A stretch of DNA of 38,272 nt from positions 1 to 38,272 of IMG/VR virus record IMGVR_UViG_3300031825_000047. The stretch is one strand, 5' to 3'. Below are positions 28,618 to 36,356 of this stretch, one piece after another. Numbering within the stretch: position 1 is the first letter of the stretch; the number at the start of each line of letters is the position of its first letter. The notes beneath the pieces were generated by a model. The model was given only the letters and a program-made list of their open reading frames with translations, was not told where the DNA came from and searched no databases. The position numbers and the translations under genes were made by a program. The stretch is from a virus.

Positions 28618-28946
28618 CGATGCACCAGTGTTGTAGTCTTGAGATAAGAGTATTCAGGTTTATTCACCATTTTAATAAGTTCTTTGCGGTCTTTAATATC
28701 AACGCCTTGAGAGAACCACTCCATCAACACGCCACTAGGAATGTGGGCATAATGTAGCATCTCATTCTTCATGCCTTTTTTGCTGTAGTCTTCATCGTTC
28801 TTGAGTTCTTTGGTCGCTTCCAGTTCTCGATTTAACTGAAAGTCTGTCTGTCTTGTTTCAATGTGTGATTCATCGGTTAATTCATCGTAATGATGAAAGG
28901 TCATCAACCCTGTGAATTCGTCATATCCTAATAGTCTTTTTTGCAT
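28614..28946 (-). CDS. Conserved phage head-region protein
   Basis: 110 residues from ATG 28946, chosen because the region upstream lies in the hairpin after the capsid gene and the conserved part begins with MQKRLLGYDEFTGLMTFHHY. Pattern: GYDExTGxxxxxHYDE, then YAHIPSGVLMEWFSQGVDIK and VNKPEYSYLKTTTLVHR. Proteins with an AHIPxxVxxxWxxxGxDxxD..ELxxMxNxPExxYLKTT end follow the capsid gene in several podoviruses and may complete the head. No own ribosome-binding site is visible outside the hairpin. Confidence 0.65.
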   Translation of the reverse strand: MQKRLLGYDEFTGLMTFHHYDELTDESHIETRQTDFQLNRELEATKELKNDEDYSKKGMKNEMLHYAHIPSGVLMEWFSQGVDIKDRKELIKMVNKPEYSYLKTTTLVHR

Positions 28947-28952
28947 AAATAG

Positions 28953-28972
28953 AAGGGGGATTACTCCCCCTT
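28953..28972 (-). terminator. Hairpin after the capsid gene, probable weak terminator/attenuator
   Basis: Eight perfect base pairs AAGGGGGA/TCCCCCTT around a four-base loop, six bases after the capsid stop. The minus strand continues CTATTTATG, with only an imperfect T tract, so it likely reduces rather than stops transcription, or blocks 3' decay of the capsid message. It leaves only six bases before the next ATG. Confidence 0.65.
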
Positions 28973-28977
28973 TCCCG

Positions 28978-30000
28978 TTACAACGCTGGGTTGATGTCCG
29001 ACACTTTGCCGCTAGCCTTCTCGTTATTAGAAACAAGTGTCAATTCAGTAAGAATCTGTTTCTTGTTGCTATCACCAGTTTTCGCTAGGTCGAAAGATTG
29101 GAAGCCACGCAATGATGCTACTGTCCAGTAATCCATATCCAATACTAGGATGTTCTGGTCACGCATAAAGCGGTTAGGCACAATCTCATGCTCACCAAAG
29201 TCAGAGACATACAAGTCAACGCCTGACACGATGGTCGCTTGTTGACCGCCTGGCACTTCACGGTAACGTGTCGCCACGCCATTGAATGAACCAGAGATTT
29301 TTGACTTGGTAGCTGGGCCAACCATTAACACACCAGGGTCGCCGCCTTGTGTCCAGCAAGCCTGAATAACTGTTTTTAATGCAGCCTCTGTGGCTGTACC
29401 TGCTACGGTTGAATCGGTAGGTGATGCCACTGTACCGCCTGAATAACCAGGAGTAGTTTGTGCTGTACCTGTACCAACTGATGTTTTGTTAGTTGCTAAC
29501 CATGACTCAACAGAGGCCAATGTCGCACCGCCACCTGCTGCACCTGATGTAGAAGCTTGGTTACGCACTAGAGCAAACTCTACGTCACGTTTTAATTCGC
29601 GTGAGCGTTTAGTCATCTGATAAGCTAACTCAGAAGCACGACCCGCTTTATCTACCGCATCCTGTGTACCTGAAACAGAAACTGTTTTAGTCAGGATTTG
29701 GCAGTAGTTACGTAAACGTACTGTAGGAACTGCTGTATTTATTACGGCATCGTTACCTTGAATCGCAGCGTTGGTTGCTGCTGAATCTAACGCATCAGTT
29801 TGCCATTCGTGGAATGTAGCAGTTGCTTTGCCTTTCTTGGCCTTCATGTAGAAAGGTGTTTCTAGTGGTGAAATATCAGAGATAATGTCTGATAAATCTT
29901 CGCGGTTACCTACCGCTTGGAAAGTTTGAAAAGTACCAGATGGCACAGCCATCATGATAAATAAATCTAGCATTGCTAGAGGATTTAAGAATTTTAACAT
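28978..30000 (-). CDS. Major capsid protein (SU10/DUF5309 type)
   Basis: 340 residues. MAVPSGTFQTFQAVGNREDL and SDIISDISPLETPFYMKAKK are the conserved N-terminus of the SU10-type major head protein (DUF5309), HK97-fold. YWTVASLRGFQSFDLAKTGD and SNKKQILTELTLVSNNEKAS are the conserved C-terminal part. Sixteen residues (MLKFLNPLAMLDLFIM) stand before the usual start; they are kept because AAGGAAA lies seven bases before their ATG and there is no site before the inner ATG. A GNRA-type hairpin precedes the ribosome-binding site and a strong hairpin follows the stop, as expected for the most expressed gene. Confidence 0.9.
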   Translation of the reverse strand: MLKFLNPLAMLDLFIMMAVPSGTFQTFQAVGNREDLSDIISDISPLETPFYMKAKKGKATATFHEWQTDALDSAATNAAIQGNDAVINTAVPTVRLRNYCQILTKTVSVSGTQDAVDKAGRASELAYQMTKRSRELKRDVEFALVRNQASTSGAAGGGATLASVESWLATNKTSVGTGTAQTTPGYSGGTVASPTDSTVAGTATEAALKTVIQACWTQGGDPGVLMVGPATKSKISGSFNGVATRYREVPGGQQATIVSGVDLYVSDFGEHEIVPNRFMRDQNILVLDMDYWTVASLRGFQSFDLAKTGDSNKKQILTELTLVSNNEKASGKVSDINPAL

Positions 30001-30012
30001 TTAGTTTCCTTG

Positions 30013-30024
30013 CGCCTCACGGCG
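30013..30024 (-). promoter_or_regulatory. GNRA-tetraloop hairpin before the capsid gene
   Basis: CGCC-GTGA-GGCG on the minus strand, immediately upstream of the AAGGAAA ribosome-binding site and preceded by TTAA. Compared with the tail-fibre copy, the outer base pair is C-G instead of T-A, so pairing is preserved. Confidence 0.65.
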
Positions 30025-30029
30025 TTAAG

Positions 30030-30989
30030 TTAATTAGATAATCTGGCTAGGAATAAGGCTTGTGCCGCATCCATAGAACCAGTCTTTTTCAATGCTTTGC
30101 GGGCTTCTGCCTCACGGCTTTGGGCTACGCTAGGTTTATTGTTGCCGCCAGGTTTTGATACCTTGGGCAAATTAGCAACGCGCTTATCCGTGATAGGTTT
30201 GTTTGTTACCTGTTTATCACGCTGATAGGCGGTATAGAGAACCTTAACCACGCGCGGGTCAATGATTTCATTCATCTCTGACGCTGTGAAACCGAATTTC
30301 TCAATCGCGTATTGGCTAATCGTTTTACCTAAGTCGTTGCTCCAGTTAGGAATTTCTTTAGTTAAAACTTTTAAACCATCTTCCCTGAGTTGAATTCTTG
30401 TTTGTTGGTTCTGCTCATATTGTTGCTGATGTTTAAGCTGAATTTGGTTAGCAAGCTGACCGCGTGTATCACGCAAGTCTCTCGACTGCTCTTTCAAGCG
30501 TACAAATTCTGCTGGGTCGCTCTCGTATAAAGCATTCCAATCAACTTGGTTATATTGTTGGATTTGCTTATCTAAAGCGGTTAATTCTGCGTATTCTGCA
30601 ATGGATTGTTGCTGTAACTGCGCGGCCTGCTGTAGCTGTGCTTGCGCCAATTCTACTTGCTTGCGTTGCTCTGCAACTTCCTGAGTTTTACGCGTGTAAT
30701 CAGCCTGTAGCATGAATTTATCTTTAAGCGCCTCTGGCACTTGATAAGTCTCACCGTCTACATCTATCTCAACAAGTTCGGCTTCAGTAGCTTCTTGCTC
30801 TTCCGCTTCTGGTTGTTCGTCACCCTCTGGCTCTGATTCCTCGGCTTGGGCTTCTTCTACTTCTTGCTCGTTCTCTTGTGGGGCTGCTTCTTGCTCTGCT
30901 TCTTCTTTCGGTGTCGGCTCGTCAGATACTAAAGCTAGCATCCTATCTTCCACACTGGGTTGCGACTGCTCTAAAGCTTGGTCACTCAT
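30030..30989 (-). CDS. Scaffolding protein
   Basis: 319 residues from ATG 30989 (GGAG eight bases upstream; a TTG six codons earlier is less likely). The N-terminal 80 residues are very acidic (DEPTPKEEAEQEAAPQENEQ and on), followed by a short DGETYQVPEALKDKF beta motif, a long Gln-rich coiled coil (AQAQLQQAAQLQQQSIAEYA and on) and a basic C-terminus ending KALKKTGSMDAAQALFLARL. This acidic head, coiled coil and basic capsid-binding tail are classic for internal scaffolds, as is the place between portal and capsid. It would guide capsid assembly and leave before packaging. Confidence 0.85.
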   Translation of the reverse strand: MSDQALEQSQPSVEDRMLALVSDEPTPKEEAEQEAAPQENEQEVEEAQAEESEPEGDEQPEAEEQEATEAELVEIDVDGETYQVPEALKDKFMLQADYTRKTQEVAEQRKQVELAQAQLQQAAQLQQQSIAEYAELTALDKQIQQYNQVDWNALYESDPAEFVRLKEQSRDLRDTRGQLANQIQLKHQQQYEQNQQTRIQLREDGLKVLTKEIPNWSNDLGKTISQYAIEKFGFTASEMNEIIDPRVVKVLYTAYQRDKQVTNKPITDKRVANLPKVSKPGGNNKPSVAQSREAEARKALKKTGSMDAAQALFLARLSN

Positions 30990-31008
30990 TTTTAAAACTC
31001 CTGTCAAT

Positions 31009-31085
31009 TCGTGGAACTCACCACGACTAGCGCATCTCTGCGTTAAGGTTTAGCTCAATGAAAGTTAATTATTCACCGATTGAGC
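31009..31085 (-). promoter_or_regulatory. Three stem-loops in the scaffold gene leader
   Basis: In order on the minus strand: GCTCAAT...ATTGAGC (31053-31059 with 31079-31085), CGCA-GAGA-TGCG (31031-31042, GNRA loop), and TCGTGG-six bases-CCACGA (31009-31026). They fill the 89-base gap between the 94-residue gene and the scaffold start. No promoter was recognised, so processing or stabilisation of the long late transcript is the likely use. Confidence 0.55.
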
Positions 31086-31096
31086 AACAGTAAATT

Positions 31097-31381
31097 CTAT
31101 GCAAATCTACGGACTACGTTCTTAGCTCTATCAATAATATTCTCACGTTCAATCTGAACGGAAGCCAATTTACCTGATTGAATCGCTGTATTTAAGTTAG
31201 CTTTCAGGTCGTCCAGTAATTTAAGCATCAATCTAAGCTCATGCTGGCCTTTTTCATCAGATACAGGTGATTTTTTCCATGCGGTTAATATGGCAGCCTC
31301 AACCATATCGAAATAAGGGCTTATATCGCCTAAAACACGTTCAGCATTTGCGCCTTGGTTAATTTCTTCATCAAGCCCCAT
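31097..31381 (-). CDS. Conserved small phage head-region protein
   Basis: 94 residues: GANAERVLGDISPYFDMVEA, AAILTAWKKSPVSDEKGQHE and a helical second half (LRLMLKLLDDLKANLNTAIQ). The A-x-RVLxDxxxYFxxxExxxxxAWxxSP pattern is a small protein often found between portal and scaffold genes in podoviruses. No known function; may be a minor head or connector component. Overlaps the portal gene by 11 bases. Confidence 0.7.
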   Translation of the reverse strand: MGLDEEINQGANAERVLGDISPYFDMVEAAILTAWKKSPVSDEKGQHELRLMLKLLDDLKANLNTAIQSGKLASVQIERENIIDRAKNVVRRFA

Positions 31382-33500
31382 TAGTCAAACCTCCATTGAT
31401 AGCGTCTGTCTGCGCTTTATGCACCATACCTGCTGCCTGTAACTGTAATCTGTCGCGTTCGATGTCTATTTCAGCCAACATGCGCTCACGGGCAATTTGT
31501 ATCTCTTTCATCATCTCTTGCTGCGCTAATTCACTATTCTGTTGCAGCTCTTGCTGTTTGAGTTGATAGTCCATCTGCATTTTCTCTTGTGATTGCTGGA
31601 AGTCTGCCATAGCTTTCTGCTTGTCAAACTCAAGCTGTTGCGCCGCTTGCTGCTGTTTCATCTGCGCTTCGATAACTTTAGGGTCTGGTTGTGGTGGTTT
31701 CTGTTCTTGTTCTGCTGGGTTTGTCCAGTATTTATCACCGTCTTTAAACCCTGCGTTTTTAGTTAATTCTATACAGGCTTCATAGATGTTTTTAGGTGTG
31801 GCAATACCAATTGGTAACGCTTCACGCTGTACTTGAAGGATGTTCATGATTTGGCCTAGCATCTCTTGCTTGTTGCCAGTTCCTAACCCTACCGCAACCG
31901 TCATATCGGTGCGAGTTTTCCACTGTCTAGGGTCAACTGGAACCCACTCATTACGCAAACGGACAATAGCCTCTTTCTTGCTATGTTGTAATAGTAGTTT
32001 ATGCACGCCGTTGAAGAGTTGTTTAACACCAGTCTCAGCAAAGGTGCGAGCGATTAATTCTTGCTTGGCCTGTGCCGCACTCATAATCTGATTGATGCCT
32101 GATGCGGTCTTGTTTAAAGAATTTGCGTCTAAACCTTGGTTATAGCGGGTAATCCCTGTACGGTTCTCTTTGTTGGTATCTAAGTATTCCATCAGAGGGA
32201 AAGCTGCATTACCGATAGGATTAGTCACCATAGGCATCACTTCACCTGCTGGACTACCTGCCACCCTAACTACACCACCAGGACGACTGACTAACATATC
32301 ATCTAGATTTACTTTGTCACTAATCGCCCAGCGACCGTTGTTAGACGCGTAGAAGTTGTCTAATACGTTTCTGAGAATGACTGACTTGATGATTTGAATA
32401 TCTTTGACGTAATCAGCTAATGCTCTTCCAATATGTCTATGGGGCATGATGTAAGGCGTTAGATTAGCAAATGGAACCAAGTCTATGACCTCATTGTTGA
32501 GTATCTTGTCCCCAACTAAACAAACTTGCCGTCTCTCAGCGATACCGTCACCATCAAAATCTACTAACAAATAGGCTTCACGATAGATTACTCGTCTATT
32601 CGCCCCGTATGAAATATCATCACGGAATACTTCTTCTTCTGCGAACTCCTGACGGCTCAACCATTCCTCAGACATTAATAACTCACCTTGAGTGTCAGGG
32701 ATGTCGTCGTCTATGTCATAACCCATCTCACGTAAGTCTGAAATGGTCTTGAATTGTCTATGCTCTAGGAATCGCAATGTATTAGGTTCGATTGAACGCT
32801 CATCAGCACTAACTAACACTTCTTCACTAGGGCATGGCTCAATCGCTACCTTGCCTTTGGTGTTGGTAATCTTAACCTTAACATCATGCAGCATAGGTGC
32901 TGATTGCAGCATCAACAATGCTTGCGGGTCGCCTAACTGTGCAGCTTCAATGACTTGCTGCATCATTGGGTCGCTGGTGTCTGGATATGATTCATGCTCA
33001 ATAGGCTCTATGCTCTCATCTGCAAGTAGCATCTGAAACTCAGCATCCGTCAGACCTTGATAGGTCTCCTCAGTGACTTCTTCTGATTCATCCCAGTAGA
33101 ACTTAACATAACCATTCTTATTGATTAGAGCATCCTTGAACCATTGGTTAGCTACTAAGTAAAAGTTGTTTTCATTCACAATCACATGATTGACGTAATC
33201 CGTCTCCTGCTCAGATGGTTTAACATCTTCCGCACTCTTCGGGTTGAATTTTACTATCTCATCTCCAGAACAGAATACCTTCATTAGATAAGGCATCATG
33301 GACTCTACAGCTTCTTGTACATCCATAGAAACTACAGAGGAGCGCCCTTCCTGTGCGCTTAGTTCTCTAGTCTTGTCACCTAGATACAATTCCATATTCT
33401 CAGCACGCTCGTCTGCTAGTGTGCCAGATAGATAGTCTAATGACGTGCGCTCTTCACGCTTAATCCTTTCTAGCAATTCGTCATCAGTCATCTTTTTCAT
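31371..33500 (-). CDS. Portal protein
   Basis: 709 residues, the size of large podovirus (P22/SU10-like) portals. N-terminal ERAENMELYLGDKTRELSAQ, then EGRSSVVSMDVQEAVESMMP and the LMKVFCSGDEIVKF block, and later RFLEHRQFKTISDL, are the conserved wing and stem segments. NQIMSAAQAKQELIARTFAE (about 470) lies in the stem. The last 120 residues are a Gln-rich coiled coil (QQQAAQQLEFDKQKAMADFQ and on), the barrel-like extension seen in P22. It forms the twelve-subunit DNA channel. ATGA overlap with the terminase. Confidence 0.9.
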   Translation of the reverse strand: MKKMTDDELLERIKREERTSLDYLSGTLADERAENMELYLGDKTRELSAQEGRSSVVSMDVQEAVESMMPYLMKVFCSGDEIVKFNPKSAEDVKPSEQETDYVNHVIVNENNFYLVANQWFKDALINKNGYVKFYWDESEEVTEETYQGLTDAEFQMLLADESIEPIEHESYPDTSDPMMQQVIEAAQLGDPQALLMLQSAPMLHDVKVKITNTKGKVAIEPCPSEEVLVSADERSIEPNTLRFLEHRQFKTISDLREMGYDIDDDIPDTQGELLMSEEWLSRQEFAEEEVFRDDISYGANRRVIYREAYLLVDFDGDGIAERRQVCLVGDKILNNEVIDLVPFANLTPYIMPHRHIGRALADYVKDIQIIKSVILRNVLDNFYASNNGRWAISDKVNLDDMLVSRPGGVVRVAGSPAGEVMPMVTNPIGNAAFPLMEYLDTNKENRTGITRYNQGLDANSLNKTASGINQIMSAAQAKQELIARTFAETGVKQLFNGVHKLLLQHSKKEAIVRLRNEWVPVDPRQWKTRTDMTVAVGLGTGNKQEMLGQIMNILQVQREALPIGIATPKNIYEACIELTKNAGFKDGDKYWTNPAEQEQKPPQPDPKVIEAQMKQQQAAQQLEFDKQKAMADFQQSQEKMQMDYQLKQQELQQNSELAQQEMMKEIQIARERMLAEIDIERDRLQLQAAGMVHKAQTDAINGGLTNGA

Positions 33501-34762
33501 ACAATCCCAACATTAGAGTAATTAATTTTGTTCCATTTGCGTTCTTCATTTTTCATCTGCGGCTCTGCTAGTGCTAGATACCTGAAAGCATCAGCCCCAT
33601 GTGAAAACTCATCATGTAATGGTGAACCTGGCTCATTGGTGGCTTTTGGTACAGTCCGCTTATATCGCTTTAAACATTCAATCAAACGCGCAGTCTTATT
33701 CTTGTCAAAGTAGCATCTAGGGAATATCTCCCTTGCCGCCCTAATCCCATTCTCTATACTTAACTGAACTAAGTCATCTTTTTCTGGAATATCCCATCCT
33801 AGGTCTTTTAGCACCCGATACGCACTTGGTGCTTCTACCCGTTCGTTATAGCCATCATGCGGTATAAACAATATACCGTAGTTATAGCGCTTGTCTTTAA
33901 GCTCTATAGAGTAGTCAGTAAGCTTTCTGTGTGTGTCTTCTATGTAATCAATGATGCGAATCTCTGATACATTCTTCTGTACCAAGATAATACTAGTAGC
34001 GTCATTCCATCCCAAATCCAAAATGACATGCACTTTGAGCTTAGGGTCATACGGTAAGTTGATAATCTGGCTGTTGTTGGTGACAATCTCCATTTCATCA
34101 TAATAGATTGCCCCTTCTGCTGCTGGCCTACATTTACCTTCCCAGATATTAGGGTAGTCTTTAGGGTAATTCTTCTTACACAGCAACCTCTCCTGCTCTA
34201 ATACATTAGGAAACCACGGATTGTCCGTGTAATTCATCAATATACTGATACAGTTATCAGGTGGATTCACAGTGAATCGTTGATGAGTTTCGTCTGTCTC
34301 TAAATCAGGGTTGTAGGTTATCCATATCTCGGATGTTTCTGTCCTGATGGTGGGGATTAATATATCCCATGACCGTTTAGAGATTGTCTGCGCTTCTTCA
34401 CACCAAACTATGTCCACACCTTCAAATGACTTTAGACTCTCGGCGGTCTCATTACTCAAGCCAGCGAAGTATATCTCTGTGCCGTTCTTTCCGCGAATCT
34501 CGGTGTTTAATACTTCGTACAGGTTGCCAAGCCCCATCTGTTGTATCTGGTCAGTCAGTAATTGATGTACTGATTGCTGAATGGATTTTTGAATCTCACG
34601 GGTACATAGTATGCGTATAGGCTTCTGTGCGCCTAATATTAATAATGCTCTAGCGAATCCCCATGATTTACCTGAACCTCTGCCGCCTCTGGCTACCTTG
34701 TAGCGTTTAGCATGAAACAGGAAACCAAGTTTAGCGGGGAACTTGGCATTAGCTACCGTCAT
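33497..34762 (-). CDS. terL: Terminase large subunit
   Basis: 421 residues. ATPase: Walker A GGRGSGKSW (26-34) and Walker B VDIVWCEE (116-123). Nuclease: Asp249/Asp254 in HVILDLGWNDATSI and the C-terminal acidic pair in HDEFSHGADAFRY (384-396). The PBSX/Terminase_3-like type. It drives DNA into the procapsid and cuts concatemers. 14-base overlap with the small subunit gene upstream and ATGA overlap with the portal gene downstream. Headful (pac) packaging is consistent with a circularly permuted assembly, but a pac site was not identified. Confidence 0.95.
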   Translation of the reverse strand: MTVANAKFPAKLGFLFHAKRYKVARGGRGSGKSWGFARALLILGAQKPIRILCTREIQKSIQQSVHQLLTDQIQQMGLGNLYEVLNTEIRGKNGTEIYFAGLSNETAESLKSFEGVDIVWCEEAQTISKRSWDILIPTIRTETSEIWITYNPDLETDETHQRFTVNPPDNCISILMNYTDNPWFPNVLEQERLLCKKNYPKDYPNIWEGKCRPAAEGAIYYDEMEIVTNNSQIINLPYDPKLKVHVILDLGWNDATSIILVQKNVSEIRIIDYIEDTHRKLTDYSIELKDKRYNYGILFIPHDGYNERVEAPSAYRVLKDLGWDIPEKDDLVQLSIENGIRAAREIFPRCYFDKNKTARLIECLKRYKRTVPKATNEPGSPLHDEFSHGADAFRYLALAEPQMKNEERKWNKINYSNVGIV

Positions 34763-35069
34763 GTTTTGATTCTACTAGCTCGACTACCATCTTAGTAATG
34801 AACTCGCCTTCATTACCTGAACCAACGACTTGCTGTGTAGGCTTACCTTCCAACCTGTCATAGACGAAGTTTACTGCCCACACCTCACCTGAGCTGAAAG
34901 CAGTAGCTATCTTATCTACACCATCCCTTAAACGCTGCTTGTCGTTAAGGTTTAAAGCAGCTTCTAACATTGCGCTCATTTGCTTAGCTTTAGCTGCATT
35001 CTGGTTGCCTAACGGCGCGCCACCTTTGCTGTTGGTTGACTCAACCTTATCTGTTTGATTTTCATTCAT
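34749..35069 (-). CDS. terS: Terminase small subunit
   Basis: 106 residues. N-terminal SKGGAPLGNQNAAKAKQMSA is the DNA-binding-type start used by many phage small terminases, followed by helices (MLEAALNLNDKQRLRDGVDK) and VNFVYDRLEGKPTQQVVGSG, also typical. Position directly before TerL and 14-base overlap support it. It would recognise the packaging site and load TerL. Confidence 0.8.
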   Translation of the reverse strand: MNENQTDKVESTNSKGGAPLGNQNAAKAKQMSAMLEAALNLNDKQRLRDGVDKIATAFSSGEVWAVNFVYDRLEGKPTQQVVGSGNEGEFITKMVVELVESKHDGS

Positions 35070-35104
35070 AATGTTTTGCGAGTTCCTCTGGATTATTCGC
35101 GGTT

Positions 35105-35126
35105 AAGTGTTATTAGTTTAACACTT
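35105..35126 (-). promoter_or_regulatory. Perfect stem-loop between the first late gene and terS
   Basis: AAGTGTTA/TAACACTT, eight base pairs around a six-base loop, overlapping the stop codon of the 67-residue gene. No T tract follows. It may be an RNA processing or stability element, or part of the packaging site beside terS. Confidence 0.5.
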
Positions 35127-35321
35127 AGGCTTACCGCCCTTACCTTTGCCATTGTTGCCTTTTTTCATTGGTTTACCGAACATGTTGTTCTCCTCGTTAA
35201 ATCCGTCTATATCGTCTTTGAGTAATTCGTTGTAGTGTTGCTTACCAAATATCCTAGACCAATTAGATGATTCTTCTTGGTCTGTTATCTGTGATGGTCT
35301 TCGGCTGCTGCCTTTGCTCAC
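35118..35321 (-). CDS. Small basic first late protein
   Basis: 67 residues with a polar, mixed-charge N-terminus (SKGSSRRPSQITDQEESSNW) and a very basic Gly/Lys-rich tail (KPMKKGNNGKGKGGKPKC). No known domain; the tail would bind nucleic acid. It is the first gene after the terminator at 35337-35365, just before the terminase genes, so it depends on antitermination. Its small size and position recall small head-DNA proteins or packaging helpers. Confidence 0.6.
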   Translation of the reverse strand: MSKGSSRRPSQITDQEESSNWSRIFGKQHYNELLKDDIDGFNEENNMFGKPMKKGNNGKGKGGKPKC

Positions 35322-35336
35322 ATCATTCCTTTAAAC

Positions 35337-35365
35337 GTAAAAATAGCCCGCATATAGCGAGCTAT
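35337..35365 (-). terminator. Intrinsic terminator at the head of the late operon
   Basis: On the minus strand ATAGCTCGC (35365-35357), loop TATAT, GCGGGCTAT (35351-35343), then TTTTTA. Nine pairs including one G-T wobble, followed by a T tract. It would stop transcripts from the promoter at 35634-35662 unless antiterminated, the equivalent of lambda tR'. Confidence 0.8.
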
Positions 35366-35384
35366 GTTGTTTGCAACTCATTAA

Positions 35385-35546
35385 TTATGTAATTGAAATT
35401 AACCCGACCAGCAGCAATAAAGCTCCTGCGCACATTATTGTGTAGATGATATTCTCTTTTTTCATGCTTGGATGATTGTGAGGCGCATCAATCCAATTCC
35501 ATATCATGAAATTTTCAACTTCCTTACGACTCATCTTCCTTTTCAT
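35385..35546 (-). CDS. Small membrane protein between late promoter and terminator
   Basis: 53 residues from ATG 35546 with AAGGATAATATA upstream. A polar, Trp-containing N-terminus (MKRKMSRKEVENFMIWNWID) precedes one C-terminal membrane helix (IIYTIMCAGALLLLVGLISI). It lies between the promoter at 35634 and the terminator at 35337, where lambda has only the untranslated Q-utilisation leader. Function unknown. Confidence 0.55.
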   Translation of the reverse strand: MKRKMSRKEVENFMIWNWIDAPHNHPSMKKENIIYTIMCAGALLLLVGLISIT

Positions 35547-35633
35547 TATATTATCCTTGCCGTAAAAAGAGAAAATGATCCCATCAAGGGTGCATATCTC
35601 TTTATTTTAGTCTTATTAGATGATATGGATAAA

Positions 35634-35662
35634 ATATTACGCCTATACAAACTAATATGCAA
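35634..35662 (-). promoter_or_regulatory. Putative late promoter
   Basis: On the minus strand TTGCAT (35657-35662), 17 bases, TAATAT (35634-35639). It overlaps the first bases after the Q-like gene's 3' end and reads toward the terminator and late genes. Spacing is optimal and both boxes match five or four of six bases. Position equals lambda pR'. Confidence 0.65.
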
Positions 35663-35667
35663 GTGTT

Positions 35668-36177
35668 TCATTCAATTATTTTCAACCTAGCTGTATGCAA
35701 GGCGTTACGTGTCTCTGCGCTATAAATACTCTGCACTTCTGTTAGACGTTTTGCCCAGTGTTTAACATATTCTTCTTCGCTGATGTTCAAACTTTTTGAA
35801 CGTTCGCGGTCTGTGTGTCGCTCTAGTCCAGTACCATTACATGGTTCGCATATATGTACTTTACTGTCTGCGATAAACTGTTTAGTGCCATAGCAAGTCT
35901 TGCAAAAGGTAAAGCTGCTTTCATACACCACGCGCTTACAGACTAACAATAACTTTGATTTGTCACACTTGATACGCTTGCCAGCTTCTCTTGAGAGCCT
36001 GAAGATAACATCTGCATATTGATTGGCTTGTAATCCATCTACTAAATGCAATGCGCTCACGCCTAGTGGATTGGTCATGGCGGCGATGCCTAAGCTATGC
36101 ACAATGTCTAAGTTACAATGCTGTTCTTTCTGTTGGAGGTTTTTACTATTAACGGCACGTGCAATCTGCTCTCTCAT
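35668..36177 (-). CDS. Q-like antitermination protein
   Basis: 169 residues. A zinc-finger-like core has C92-x2-C95 (FCKTCYGTK) and C110-x2-C113 (HICEPCNGTGLER), DnaJ-like, followed by TDRERSKSLNISEEEYVKHW and a helical end (RLTEVQSIYSAETRNALHTA). This C-x2-C-x-G...C-x2-C-x-GTG-x-R..R...Y...W plan is that of the Phage_antitermQ proteins. Directly downstream come a sigma70 promoter, a short leader and a terminator before the late genes, which strongly supports the role: it would load on RNA polymerase at the late promoter and let it pass the terminator. It is the last early gene. Confidence 0.8.
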   Translation of the reverse strand: MREQIARAVNSKNLQQKEQHCNLDIVHSLGIAAMTNPLGVSALHLVDGLQANQYADVIFRLSREAGKRIKCDKSKLLLVCKRVVYESSFTFCKTCYGTKQFIADSKVHICEPCNGTGLERHTDRERSKSLNISEEEYVKHWAKRLTEVQSIYSAETRNALHTARLKIIE

Positions 36178-36356
36178 GCTCTCCCTTTCGGATACAAACG
36201 ATTCGCAATTTCTGCAATTATGGCATATTCTTTGTCAGATAGCTTTAGTATGTCTTCACTAGCAATCACTAAGATTCTGTCAACGTGCCAGGCTGTGTGT
36301 TTTATCTCATGGCAGTCCATGCTAGTGGCGATATGCTTTGCGAGTTGGCTTTGCAC
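36174..36356 (-). CDS. Small protein upstream of the Q-like gene
   Basis: 60 residues from GTG 36356, adjoining the previous stop (TAAGTG). MQSQLAKHIATSMDCHEIKH followed by a helical EDILKLSDKEYAIIAEIANR is one soluble helical domain. It is coupled to the Q-like gene by an ATGA overlap, so it may assist it or simply be part of the nin-like set. No recognised family. Confidence 0.55.
   Translation of the reverse strand: MQSQLAKHIATSMDCHEIKHTAWHVDRILVIASEDILKLSDKEYAIIAEIANRLYPKGRA

Noticed and set aside
35472-35690. 72-codon plus-strand frame across the late promoter
   Set aside because: It lies opposite a small minus gene with a better start and across the late promoter, without a ribosome-binding site.
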